NCBI GenBank assembly: GCA_938020445.1
Contig: CALIIC010000028.1
Location: 55,936 to 119,935, forward strand
Origin: an uncultured Flavobacteriaceae bacterium
Lineage (GTDB): Bacteria; Bacteroidota; Bacteroidia; Flavobacteriales; Flavobacteriaceae
Reading direction: 5' to 3'
Length of the DNA stretch: 64,000 nt
Under the pieces are notes generated by a model that saw nothing but the letters and a program-made list of their open reading frames with translations, did no database searches and was not told where the DNA came from. A program made the translations under genes and the position numbers. Positions 45,357 to 54,201 of this stretch are shown here, piece after piece (positions within the stretch are counted from its first letter, which is position 1; every line of letters begins with the position of its first letter).

Positions 45357-46136
45357 ATGAAAAAAGGATTTTTAATAGATATGGATGGGGTCATTTACAG
45401 TGGCGATACTATGATTGAGGGAGCAGATTCTTTTATCGCGAGCTTACAAAAAGAGAAAATCCCATTTTTGTTTATGACCAACAACAGCCAACGCACCCCC
45501 TTGGACACGGTAAACAAAGTAAAAAAAATGGGCATACATATCGAAGAATCAAACGTGTACACAAGCGCTATGGCTACCGCTTGGTTCCTTTCCTTTATGA
45601 ACCCAAACGGAACAGCCTATGTGTTGGGAGAAGGCGGTCTTATAAGCAGTCTTCACCAGCAAGGGTATTCGTTGGTGAATCAAAATCCAGATTATGTGGT
45701 GGTCGGGGAAGGAAGGAACTTTACCTTGGAAATGGTGAATAATGCGGTGGACATGATCTTATCGGGGGCCAAGCTGATCGCCACCAATCTCGACCCCTCC
45801 CCAAAGAAAAAGGGATGGTCGAATTTGGGCATCAAGGCAATCGTAAGCATGATCGAGGAAGCTACTGGCAAAACAGCATTCTCGGTCGGTAAACCAAGCC
45901 CTGTAATGATGCGTGCGGCCAGAAAGACCTTGGGCTTAGAGGCAAAAGAGACCATCGTAATCGGGGATACCATGGGAACCGATATTCTTGGTGGTGTACA
46001 ACTCGGTTATACGACCATCTTGACCTTGTCGGGGGTTTCCAAAGCTCCCATATTAAACGACTACCCTTTTAAGCCCGATATGGTAGTGGAATCTGTTGCC
46101 GAACTAGATTTAAAAAAGGCGTTAAAACTCAAGTAA
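45357..46136 (+). CDS. HAD-IIA family phosphatase (NagD/AraL-like)
   Basis: A 259-residue haloacid-dehalogenase-type hydrolase. Motif I is DMDGVIYSGD with the nucleophile Asp, motif II FMTNNSQRT, motif III Lys in VGKPSP, and motif IV VIGDTMGTDILGG. The large cap between motifs II and III defines subclass IIA, the NagD/PNPP/AraL group acting on small phosphorylated metabolites. Bacillus AraL lies in an arabinose operon and removes phosphate from sugar phosphates that build up; a similar housekeeping role against xylulose- or other pentose phosphates would fit this locus (inference). The chosen ATG lies just after the terminator. The gene converges with the GH43 gene, 5 nt apart. Confidence 0.87.
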   Translation: MKKGFLIDMDGVIYSGDTMIEGADSFIASLQKEKIPFLFMTNNSQRTPLDTVNKVKKMGIHIEESNVYTSAMATAWFLSFMNPNGTAYVLGEGGLISSLHQQGYSLVNQNPDYVVVGEGRNFTLEMVNNAVDMILSGAKLIATNLDPSPKKKGWSNLGIKAIVSMIEEATGKTAFSVGKPSPVMMRAARKTLGLEAKETIVIGDTMGTDILGGVQLGYTTILTLSGVSKAPILNDYPFKPDMVVESVAELDLKKALKLK

Positions 46137-46141
46137 TCATT

Positions 46142-47161
46142 CTATTCTTTATAAGGGTCGATCGTTTCGATGGTTCCATCTGGACGATGGATCAATTCGG
46201 TTACTTTTACAGATCGCAAATGGGTCACACCTTTTGACAAGCTAGCATCATGGTAAAACAAATACCATGTATCTTTTACCTTACAAATAGAATGATGGGA
46301 GGTCCACCCCACTACGGGGTTCAAGATACGGCCTTGATAGGTAAAAGGACCGTAGGGGGTATCCCCAACTGCATAACAAATAAAATGGGTGTCTCCTGTA
46401 GAATAGGAAAAATAGTATTTCCCATTGTATTTATGAACCCAGGAAGCCTCAAAAAAACGTTTATCATTCTCCTGTTCCAGGAATAAATCACCATTTTCAT
46501 TTAGAATTTTTACTGCAACCGGTTCTTCATCAAATGCCATCAGATCATCTGTTAAACGTGCAACAATTGGCAATAAGGCAGGTTCTGAAGGCAAGGGAAG
46601 CGCATTGGCCTCATCATAGACATTCGCTCTATATTTCTGCAACTGTCCGCCCCAAATGCCGCCAAAATACATATAATACTTTCCGTCTTCGTCTTCGAAC
46701 ACTGCTGGATCAATTGAATAACTACCATCAATGGCAGTTGGTTCCGCTACAAATGGCCCCATAGGCCGATCGCTAACAGCGACGCCGATTTGGAAAATAT
46801 TGTCGGCCCGTTTTGCAGGAAAGAACAAGTAGTATTTTCCATCTTTGTGCGCCGCATCCGGGGCCCACATTTGGCGTTCTGCCCACGGCACATCGCGCAC
46901 ATGCAGTGCCTCCCCATGATCAACGGTCTCCCCGTCGATACTATTCATCGATAGCACATGGTAATCCTCCATCCCAAAATGATCCCCATTGTCGTTAAAG
47001 GGAATTCCCGCTTCAATGTCATGAGAGGGATAAATGTATACCTTCCCCTCAAATTCATGTGCAGAGGGATCCGCCGTATACATATGGGTTACCAAGGGTT
47101 TCGAAATGGCACGTTTGTTCAGGTCATCAAAATCTATATGGTCAATTGCATCTTCTGGCAT
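46142..47161 (-). CDS. GH43 family beta-xylosidase/alpha-L-arabinofuranosidase, intracellular
   Basis: A 339-residue five-bladed beta-propeller hydrolase without a signal peptide. The general-base Asp lies in YTADPSAHEF, the second Asp in SIDPAVFEDEDGKYYMYFGG, and the acid Glu in FFEASWVHKYNGKYYF. WAPDAAHKDGKYYLFF is another family landmark. GH43 enzymes of this form release xylose or arabinose from short oligosaccharides. A cytosolic location fits the neighbouring symporter, which would import the oligosaccharides. It is the last gene of the GH10-symporter-GH43 operon, 19 nt behind the symporter. The exact specificity cannot be read from sequence. Confidence 0.9.
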   Translation of the reverse strand: MPEDAIDHIDFDDLNKRAISKPLVTHMYTADPSAHEFEGKVYIYPSHDIEAGIPFNDNGDHFGMEDYHVLSMNSIDGETVDHGEALHVRDVPWAERQMWAPDAAHKDGKYYLFFPAKRADNIFQIGVAVSDRPMGPFVAEPTAIDGSYSIDPAVFEDEDGKYYMYFGGIWGGQLQKYRANVYDEANALPLPSEPALLPIVARLTDDLMAFDEEPVAVKILNENGDLFLEQENDKRFFEASWVHKYNGKYYFSYSTGDTHFICYAVGDTPYGPFTYQGRILNPVVGWTSHHSICKVKDTWYLFYHDASLSKGVTHLRSVKVTELIHRPDGTIETIDPYKE

Positions 47162-47180
47162 AGGGTATTTTTAAAAATTC

Positions 47181-48593
47181 TTAAGGGGTTCTTCGTTCTT
47201 TTAAATCAGCTTCTATTTGTAGTTCCATGCGTTTGTTTATTTCGTAGAAATAAAGCAGTCCGATACCGATCAGAAAAGGAATTGCCGCATAGATACTGAT
47301 AGACAATTTTATTCCGTTCACCGTTTCGGCGAGTTGTTCCGTTAGGGCTGCATCATAGGAATAGGACCCCAAAATACCGGTTACCATGGCACCTCCGAAC
47401 GTAAGGCCCAGTTTTAGGCCGACCATCATTGCCGAGAAGATAATGGCGGTCGCCCTGCGGTTGTTCTTCCATTCAGAATAATCGGCAACATCGGCAATCA
47501 TGGCCCACAGCAAGGGAATTGTAATTCCGTAAAAGAAGCCATGTAAAATCTGTGTTCCAAATATGAGTAAAATCGATTCTGGACCATAGAAATAGAAAAG
47601 CATAATGAACACCGTTGACAACAACAGGGCACTACCGAATACGTCGCGCTTTCCGAAACGATCCGCCAATCGTTTTGAAAAGAGAATTCCGATGATCATA
47701 AAAATGATCCCTCCTGCGTTGAACAGGCCAAAACCATAGCCAGCAACGTCATCGAGACCGGTTGCACCAAAATTTTCCAAAAATGTTGACAGTGCTTCCT
47801 TGCTTACAAAGTTTTCAAAATAATAAATGTACATCCCGCCCTTTAAGGCAAGGGTAACGAAAACCAACGTGGTCAATACCAACATCACTACCCAAGGCCT
47901 ATTTTTAAAGAGGTCCCCCAAGTCTTGGCGTACGGTAGATTTTTGCTCGGGCTTTGGAACAATCCGTTCTTTGGTGGTAAAAAAAGTAATCAACAGCAAA
48001 ATTGTACCTCCAACGGCCAGGTAGGTCATTACCGTTTCAAAACCTGCCGCTTGATCCCCATCTCCAATACTGTTTACGATGGGATAAAGGAGCACCTGAA
48101 TAATGAACTGGGCCACCATTACCGCGACGAACCGGTATGCGGAAATACTATTTCTTTCGCCCATATCCCCCGTTATTACCCCACTTAAGGCCGCATAGGG
48201 CAGGTTATTGGCCGCATAGAGCACGAGCAAGAGGGTGTAGGTGACAAAAGCATAGACCACCTTTCCGCTTTCACTAAAATCCGGAGTGCTAAATGCCAGT
48301 ATGGATATAATGCCAAAAGGCACAGCGGTCCATAAAATCCACGGGCGAAACTTACCCCATCTGGTATTGGTACGATCGGCGATCATCCCCATAAGGGGAT
48401 TAAAAATAATCGCTGCAAACAGCCCAACAAAGAAAATAATGGCACTTGCGGTTGTGGTAGGGATGTTATAAACATCCGTATAGAAGTACGCGATAAACGT
48501 CATTAAGGTCTGAAAAATAAGATTCGCCGAAAGGTCGCCCAGGGCGTAGCCTATCTTTTCCCCCACTGATAACTTTTCCGATGCTGAACTCAT
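47181..48593 (-). CDS. GPH/MFS-type glycoside (xyloside):cation symporter
   Basis: A 470-residue, twelve-helix inner-membrane transporter. The N-terminus KIGYALGDLSANLIFQTLM and the loop GMIADRTNTRWGKFRPWILW are characteristic of the glycoside-pentoside-hexuronide:cation family (MelB, XynB/XynP, YicJ). A second half repeats the layout (SKRLADRFGKRDVFG). It most likely imports xylobiose or longer xylo-oligosaccharides from the periplasm for the GH43 enzyme encoded next. Its start overlaps the stop of the upstream GH10 gene by 4 bp (ATGA), indicating translational coupling. Confidence 0.92.
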   Translation of the reverse strand: MSSASEKLSVGEKIGYALGDLSANLIFQTLMTFIAYFYTDVYNIPTTTASAIIFFVGLFAAIIFNPLMGMIADRTNTRWGKFRPWILWTAVPFGIISILAFSTPDFSESGKVVYAFVTYTLLLVLYAANNLPYAALSGVITGDMGERNSISAYRFVAVMVAQFIIQVLLYPIVNSIGDGDQAAGFETVMTYLAVGGTILLLITFFTTKERIVPKPEQKSTVRQDLGDLFKNRPWVVMLVLTTLVFVTLALKGGMYIYYFENFVSKEALSTFLENFGATGLDDVAGYGFGLFNAGGIIFMIIGILFSKRLADRFGKRDVFGSALLLSTVFIMLFYFYGPESILLIFGTQILHGFFYGITIPLLWAMIADVADYSEWKNNRRATAIIFSAMMVGLKLGLTFGGAMVTGILGSYSYDAALTEQLAETVNGIKLSISIYAAIPFLIGIGLLYFYEINKRMELQIEADLKERRTP

Positions 48594-49771
48594 TGCTTTG
48601 TTGTTTGGTTGTAGGTGACTTTATCTTTTTCCTTTAGGGCCAGCACCTTCGTATATGCCTTCTTTGGAGCAAAATCGCGGTCAAATAACAAGGGATGGTT
48701 GGTACGCCCCTTTATGGGCCAGCCATTCAGCCAAGAGCCACCGTCATTTACTCCCCAAAAAGTGACACGATCAATTTTATCTTCATGCTTTAAGAAGAGT
48801 TTGAACAAATCTTGGTAACGTTTGGCTAGTTTCACTTGTGCAGAATCGGGAAGACCATTGCGATAGGGATCCATTTGCGGGTCTCCTTCGTATTCCTCAT
48901 AACTTAGGCTTACCTCGGCACCTTCAGCATCCCACGGATTGGGGAGGGCCGTTACGTCTAGTTCTGTAAAAAGCACCTTTACTCCCAGTTCTGAATAGGC
49001 GATAATGCTGTTTTCAATATCTTCCAAAGTAGGGCCTACCAGACTCCAATGGGCTTGCATTCCCACACCATCGATTTTGATACCTTTGGCCTGCAAACGT
49101 TTTACCAAACGCACCACTCCTGCGCGCTTTTCTGGCTTCCAAAGATTGTAGTCATTGTAGATTAGCTCTGCTTCCGGATCAGCCTCGGCAGCAAGTTGAA
49201 AGGCATATTCGATATATTCATCCCCAAAAACCTGTTGAAAAAGCGACTTTCTAAGAGACCCGTCCTCGTTCAAAGCTTCGTTCACCACATCCCAAGCATG
49301 TATTTTTCCCCTGTATCGACCCACAACCGTGTTGATATGGTTTTTAATTTGATCTGCCATGGCAACACTGTCTTTTATGGAATGCATAAAATCGGGCAAC
49401 TGACTATGCCAAACCAACGTATGGCCCACAATGAACATATCCATCTTTTCTCCTAGGGCCACATACTTATCGGCAAACGCAAAATCGAAGGAATTCGGTG
49501 TTGGTTGTAGATACATCCATTTCATATTATTTTCAGGGGTTAGGGTGTTAAACTCCCTGTTTATGACCGCAATGCCTTTATCATCAGCCTCCATAATTTG
49601 AGACTCATTGATCGCAGCCCCTACATAAAAACTATTCGCAAAGCTACTTTTAAGAGAGGGCAGTACTTTTGTTGGTTCTTGAGCGGATTCCATTGATTTG
49701 GTTTCTTTACAGCTGGTCAACAAGAACAGGAGCGCACTCAGCACCACAGCCATTTTCCTTATTTTCGTCAT
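48590..49771 (-). CDS. GH10 endo-1,4-beta-xylanase lipoprotein (second copy)
   Basis: A 393-residue lipoprotein (Cys21 in LLTSCKE). The GH10 domain fills nearly the whole chain: FNTLTPENNMKWMYL, HTLVWHSQLPDF, acid/base Glu in AWDVVNEALNEDG, IYNDYNLW, and nucleophile Glu in LFTELDVTALP. Unlike the other GH10 here it has no PKD-like domain, and it is coupled to a symporter gene rather than to SusC/D. That suggests a periplasmic enzyme trimming imported xylo-oligosaccharides (inference). First gene of the minus-strand operon. Confidence 0.95.
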   Translation of the reverse strand: MTKIRKMAVVLSALLFLLTSCKETKSMESAQEPTKVLPSLKSSFANSFYVGAAINESQIMEADDKGIAVINREFNTLTPENNMKWMYLQPTPNSFDFAFADKYVALGEKMDMFIVGHTLVWHSQLPDFMHSIKDSVAMADQIKNHINTVVGRYRGKIHAWDVVNEALNEDGSLRKSLFQQVFGDEYIEYAFQLAAEADPEAELIYNDYNLWKPEKRAGVVRLVKRLQAKGIKIDGVGMQAHWSLVGPTLEDIENSIIAYSELGVKVLFTELDVTALPNPWDAEGAEVSLSYEEYEGDPQMDPYRNGLPDSAQVKLAKRYQDLFKLFLKHEDKIDRVTFWGVNDGGSWLNGWPIKGRTNHPLLFDRDFAPKKAYTKVLALKEKDKVTYNQTTKQ

Positions 49772-50018
49772 GAGGATACTTTAAAAAATTGGTTTGTATT
49801 TATCTATTTGACCACAAGGTTCACAAGTTGCCATGTGGCTTCCTTCCTAACAAAAGAACCCATTGGGCATTACCGAATTTGCAGCAAGTAAATTTGCGGT
49901 TTATACCGTCAACTCTGTAGTACATATGAAGCAGACAGTGGAAGTTTTGGGTATTTAGTCCTCTTTTAGTGTTTTTTTAGAAAAATCAACAGCGAAGAAA
50001 GGCGGTTTCCTATAACAT

Positions 50019-50678
50019 TTAGTAGATGGAATTGATGATAGAAGCGTTTCTAAGGGAAAATTCGTATAACGCATTTGCTCCTTGTAAACTAAGTTTTCTG
50101 ACAATGTTGGACTTGTGTTTTTTAATGGTTTTTACGCTGTTAAAAAGTTTCTGAGCGATGCATTCAGTTCTTAAATGCTGGGAAGTCAACTTGAGGATTT
50201 TTAATTCTGTTTTGGTAAGCCCACTTATCTGGTTAAGGCTAAAATCTGCGTTCGCCATAAATTTAGGATCACTTTTAAGCTTATCGGAATAATACTTATG
50301 GCCTGCTATTACTTGTTCTAAGGTAATATCAAACTCAGATGGCATATATTCTTTGTGCAAAATACCATAAACATTATCAAAAAAAAGTAGTTGAGCCAAT
50401 GTCCAGTTCGAAATATTCCCTGAAAAAATGATAAACTTGGTATCGAGACACATCTTAAATGCGTCAGCAACAATCGAGATACCATTTTTTTTTGGAAGTT
50501 TAATATCCAGGACCACTATATGAGGTTGTAACTCTATAATCTGTTTCATCGCAATAAGACCATCTCCACAGTTTTTTCCGATTATTGCAAGTGTCGTATT
50601 TTTTTCAATGACACACTCAATACCATACCGGGTCATAGGGTGATCTTCCACGACCATGATTGTTTTTTGTATATCCAA
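50019..50678 (-). CDS. NarL/LuxR-family response regulator
   Basis: A 219-residue two-domain protein. The receiver has acidic residues in VVEDHP, the phosphoacceptor Asp in IVVLDIKLPKKNG, and a C-terminal LuxR-type helix-turn-helix (about 150-205; GLTKTELKILKLTSQ, then TIKKHKSNIVRKL). It follows the TPR histidine kinase gene in the same direction after 172 nt and is presumably its partner. Targets are not identifiable; the adjacent GH10-symporter-GH43 operon is transcribed in the same sense 247 bp downstream. This regulator could instead serve the divergent lectin genes. Confidence 0.9.
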   Translation of the reverse strand: MDIQKTIMVVEDHPMTRYGIECVIEKNTTLAIIGKNCGDGLIAMKQIIELQPHIVVLDIKLPKKNGISIVADAFKMCLDTKFIIFSGNISNWTLAQLLFFDNVYGILHKEYMPSEFDITLEQVIAGHKYYSDKLKSDPKFMANADFSLNQISGLTKTELKILKLTSQHLRTECIAQKLFNSVKTIKKHKSNIVRKLSLQGANALYEFSLRNASIINSIY

Positions 50679-50850
50679 AATAAAGCAGTAAAGTTTAAAT
50701 TATCAATTTATCTATGCAAAACAGCACACTACAGCACTATTGGGCAATTATAAGACCAAAAAGTACCTTTTTTCAAACGAACTTATGTACACCTTTAGGA
50801 GTATTTTACTTTTTCCCGAACAGCGTAAATCTTAGTTTTATCCAATTTTT

Positions 50851-52965
50851 TCAGGCAATAACATAGTCGCTTTTGATCTTTTCCTCTTTCGCCAACGGAA
50901 GAACAATATCAATTTTCAAACCTTTTGAGGGCATGTTGTTTATTCTTAAATCAGCACCCAGTTTTTCCGATAAATTCTTAATAATGGTCATCCCCACGCT
51001 TTGTGGGTTCTTCAGAATTAACTCCTGTAATAGTTCTTTGCTTGAGGTCTCTACTATCATATGATCTTGCTTCAATTTTATACCTCCAGCATTATCTTCT
51101 ATTGTCATTAACAGCCTTTCTTTCTCTTGTGTTGTAGCGACGGTAATTACAGCATCATTTGGTGAAAACTTTATGGCGTTTGATAAAACATTATCAATGA
51201 TCCTATCCAACAATACTGCATTTGAATAGATATAGGAACAACTATCTTCCACGAACTTTTTATGTACCCTGATTCCCTTACTTTTCATATGTACCCCATG
51301 AGATACCAACTGCCTTTCTATCAATTCATTTGCATTAAAACGATGATACGCCACTTTTCTATTTTCATTTTTGGCATCGATTAGGCGAATGTTTAAAAAA
51401 TCATCTATCAATTTTTTCCCCCGCCAGATCTCCTTAAAAAGCATATCCTTGAACGCTGCATCAAAATCATCCAACTGTTTGTCATGGAGCTGCACATACA
51501 GTTGAATGTTTGAAAATGGAGCTTTTAGGTCATGCGCCAAAAAATCTATAAATTCAGTTCGCTGCGCGTTTGCCAAAGACAAAGAATCGTTCATACCGCT
51601 CAAATTTTGGTTGGCCAAGTCTAGTTCCTTGTTGATTTTTTTTAATTTTTGACGTTGTCCAAAGAGCAAACCGGCAAAGACCAAGATACTACCCACAAGC
51701 ATAGCTCCCAGTATCAGAAGACGGCGATGATTCAATAATTCGCGTGCTTGTGCATCGGCCTTTTCCTTAAACAATTCCAATTCATTCTCCTTTTTGGCCG
51801 TTTCATAACGTACATTCAAATCTGCAATGTTCTTATCCTTGTCCCTGTTCAATAGCTCAAAGTTGATGGAATTATACTTGGCGTGTGTCAAATAGGCATC
51901 CTTGTATTTTTCCTGTTCAAAATAAAGAGCGGCGAGTTCTCTATACAGTCTTAGGGCAATTATTTTATCCTCCTCAACAATAGAATACGTTTCTACTTCC
52001 TTTAATATTTTAATCGCTTCCGAAGTGTTTCCATATTTACTTAAGATTTTTGCTTTTGAAATAAGTGTAAACACTCTACCCCTCACTTCCAATTTTCCAG
52101 GTTCAAAGAGATTCAGGGCTTCATCTAGCTTTTTAATCGCTAATTTGTAGTTTTTCTGTTTTTCGTAAATGAGCGCTTCATTGTGGGTAATTCCCATGAG
52201 ATACCTTTTTAAGGTAGTATCTTTTTTAATCTCTTTTCTATTCAATCCAAAAATGATGACTGCCTCACTAAACTTTTTTTGTTGTATGTAATTCATTGCT
52301 AGATTATTACGGATTTTCACCGTACAGGCAAGGTCGTTGTGTTCTTCGCAAACCTGCAAACCCGATTCGAACATTTTTTTTGCAAAATCATAATTTTCGG
52401 TCATGGCGTTCAAAACGCCCAACTTACTATAGATATCCGCAGCAGTTCTGCTATGATCGTCTAGTTTCAGAGCGTCATGCAATGTTGAAATAGCGGTTTC
52501 ATAATCTACTGTTAACTCTTTGATTTCGGAAAGATACATGAGTGCTTCTTGTTGATACCGCACATGTTGCTGAATTTTGGCCTCCCTATAAGCAAAGTCG
52601 ATTACTTGTGCTGCCAAAGAAAGTTTATCGTCGTCAATCAACAACACCCCAACCTCTAGCGGAACCGAAAGATGCTCCTTTAATCCGGAATCTGCCAATA
52701 AACTATCTACCGTTATACGTAGCGTCTCTGGCCGACCTTCTTCCAGGATTTTTTTGAAATTACTCTTCCATTTTTTATAGACGGACAAACTGTCTTTATC
52801 CCCACTTGTAAAAGCAGGCTTTACTTTAATTGATGCAGCACTTACACCATGCACGTTTGCTTTGACAACATTAGGATAGGAGCTGCTAGCTTTTAAAGAA
52901 AGTGAAAAGCAAATAAAGAGTATGAAAAGGCAAATATCATTTTTGAAAAGTTGTTGTTTTTTCAT
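50851..52965 (-). CDS. TPR-containing sensor histidine kinase
   Basis: A 704-residue kinase with a signal-anchor start and a periplasmic array of tetratricopeptide-like repeats (about 120-380; AADIYSKLGVLNAMTENYDFAK is typical). One transmembrane helix follows (about 408-428; LLILGAMLVGSILVFAGLLF), then a coiled coil, a HisKA part with phosphorylated His in DFLAHDLKAPFSN, and an ATPase with NVLSNAIKFSPND and DNAGGIKL. TPR kinases of this type are widespread in Bacteroidota; their signals are largely unknown. The response regulator gene downstream completes the pair. Confidence 0.9.
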   Translation of the reverse strand: MKKQQLFKNDICLFILFICFSLSLKASSSYPNVVKANVHGVSAASIKVKPAFTSGDKDSLSVYKKWKSNFKKILEEGRPETLRITVDSLLADSGLKEHLSVPLEVGVLLIDDDKLSLAAQVIDFAYREAKIQQHVRYQQEALMYLSEIKELTVDYETAISTLHDALKLDDHSRTAADIYSKLGVLNAMTENYDFAKKMFESGLQVCEEHNDLACTVKIRNNLAMNYIQQKKFSEAVIIFGLNRKEIKKDTTLKRYLMGITHNEALIYEKQKNYKLAIKKLDEALNLFEPGKLEVRGRVFTLISKAKILSKYGNTSEAIKILKEVETYSIVEEDKIIALRLYRELAALYFEQEKYKDAYLTHAKYNSINFELLNRDKDKNIADLNVRYETAKKENELELFKEKADAQARELLNHRRLLILGAMLVGSILVFAGLLFGQRQKLKKINKELDLANQNLSGMNDSLSLANAQRTEFIDFLAHDLKAPFSNIQLYVQLHDKQLDDFDAAFKDMLFKEIWRGKKLIDDFLNIRLIDAKNENRKVAYHRFNANELIERQLVSHGVHMKSKGIRVHKKFVEDSCSYIYSNAVLLDRIIDNVLSNAIKFSPNDAVITVATTQEKERLLMTIEDNAGGIKLKQDHMIVETSSKELLQELILKNPQSVGMTIIKNLSEKLGADLRINNMPSKGLKIDIVLPLAKEEKIKSDYVIA

Positions 52966-53105
52966 GGGGGAAGGGTTGGTTCAACAAAGCGTACATTTTT
53001 ATTATCACATATAATCAAAATTTTATTTAATAAAAATACGCCATAGTATGTACGTAAAAATGTACAAGTTGGACTAGTTTGCATTCTCACAAAAACCTAT
53101 TTATT

Positions 53106-54086
53106 ATGAAAAAAACAATGTTCACAATCAAATCAATGGTAAGCCTGCTTTCATTTATCATGCTTGCTTCATGCTCCAAAGACACCCTTGAAACGGAGGC
53201 CTTGGAAACAAGCGAGAAGAAGCCGAGTACCGTAGCGGCTGCAAGAACGTATAGTTTTGGAGCCACTAGAGATCTAGTCAGAGGTAACCCTTTGCCCTTC
53301 CTCTGGGCCTATACAAATAGTTATGACGCATTTCAATATAGCCGGGAAATTGTATATACCGGTGGTGCCGAGTTTGGTTGGGAATTAGATATTGCCCTGA
53401 CCAACAATCTCCCTTTTGGGTGGTATAAAAAGTCTCCAAATACAAATCCTAGTTTTCCAATGAAAATCGTTTACATGGAAGGACAGGATATCCCTTTTAA
53501 TACAAAACAGGCCATTTCACCCGGCCAATCCTTGCCTTCCAACTGGGTGTACGACCAAGTCGGAAGTACGCAATTTTCGGCTCGGGCGGTATATCTTGGA
53601 AATTCATTCCTAGGGGATACTTCACGGGCGTTGATCAACCAAAGCTTACCCAACGGATGGGAATATAAAGAATATAGCACGCAAGGAGCGGTCAAGATTG
53701 AGAATGTCAATGGAGAGCCAAGAACTGCTCCTACGCCCCCTTCTTTACTTAGTGGAGAAACTTTATGGGCAGGGCAGCATCGGGATTCCCCCAATGGGCA
53801 ATACCGAATTTTAATGCAAAGTGATGGTAATTTGGTGTTATACGATCTTTGGAATTTAACCAGTGAAGGTTGGTGGACTGCATTGTGGTATAGTAATACT
53901 TATAACAACCCGGGCGCTAGATTGGCAATGCAAGCAGATGGCAACTTAGTGGTGTATAGCAGCGCTAACAGCCCTCTTTGGAATTCTGAAACTTGGGGGA
54001 ACCCAGGGGCCCAACTTCACGTTCAGGATGACGGAAACTTAGTTATCTACGGTAATGGAATTGCAAAATGGCATCGATGGCAATAA
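53106..54086 (+). CDS. Lipoprotein with LPxxW repeats and a bulb-type lectin domain
   Basis: A 326-residue lipoprotein (Cys23 in IMLASCSKD). The N-terminal half holds about four degenerate repeats of ~40-45 residues marked by NPLPFLWAY, NNLPFGWYK, QSLPSNWVY and QSLPNGWEY, a family I do not recognise. The C-terminal ~110 residues form a bulb-type (monocot-mannose-binding) lectin with three QxDGNLVxY motifs: MQSDGNLVLYD, MQADGNLVVYS and VQDDGNLVIYG. It probably binds mannose-like glycans at the cell surface; there is no catalytic motif. The next gene encodes a protease ending in the same lectin type. The ATG at 53106 gives a proper lipoprotein signal. Confidence 0.78.
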   Translation: MKKTMFTIKSMVSLLSFIMLASCSKDTLETEALETSEKKPSTVAAARTYSFGATRDLVRGNPLPFLWAYTNSYDAFQYSREIVYTGGAEFGWELDIALTNNLPFGWYKKSPNTNPSFPMKIVYMEGQDIPFNTKQAISPGQSLPSNWVYDQVGSTQFSARAVYLGNSFLGDTSRALINQSLPNGWEYKEYSTQGAVKIENVNGEPRTAPTPPSLLSGETLWAGQHRDSPNGQYRILMQSDGNLVLYDLWNLTSEGWWTALWYSNTYNNPGARLAMQADGNLVVYSSANSPLWNSETWGNPGAQLHVQDDGNLVIYGNGIAKWHRWQ

Positions 54087-54102
54087 CATCGGCATAAAAT
54101 CT

Positions 54103-54157
54103 TGCGGGGGCCTAATTACCCCCCTTTCTTTCTCAAATGGAAAGACAGGCCCCTGCA
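54103..54157 (+). repeat. Hairpin between the two lectin genes
   Basis: TGCGGGGGCCT (54103-54113) pairs with AGGCCCCTGCA (54147-54157) over 11 bp with one G-T wobble, starting 17 nt after the first stop. No T run follows, so it is more likely an mRNA-processing or stability element than a terminator. Confidence 0.6.
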
Positions 54158-54201
54158 GGATATGTTCTTACAAAAAATACAACCCCAAAAACAACATGAT
54201 C

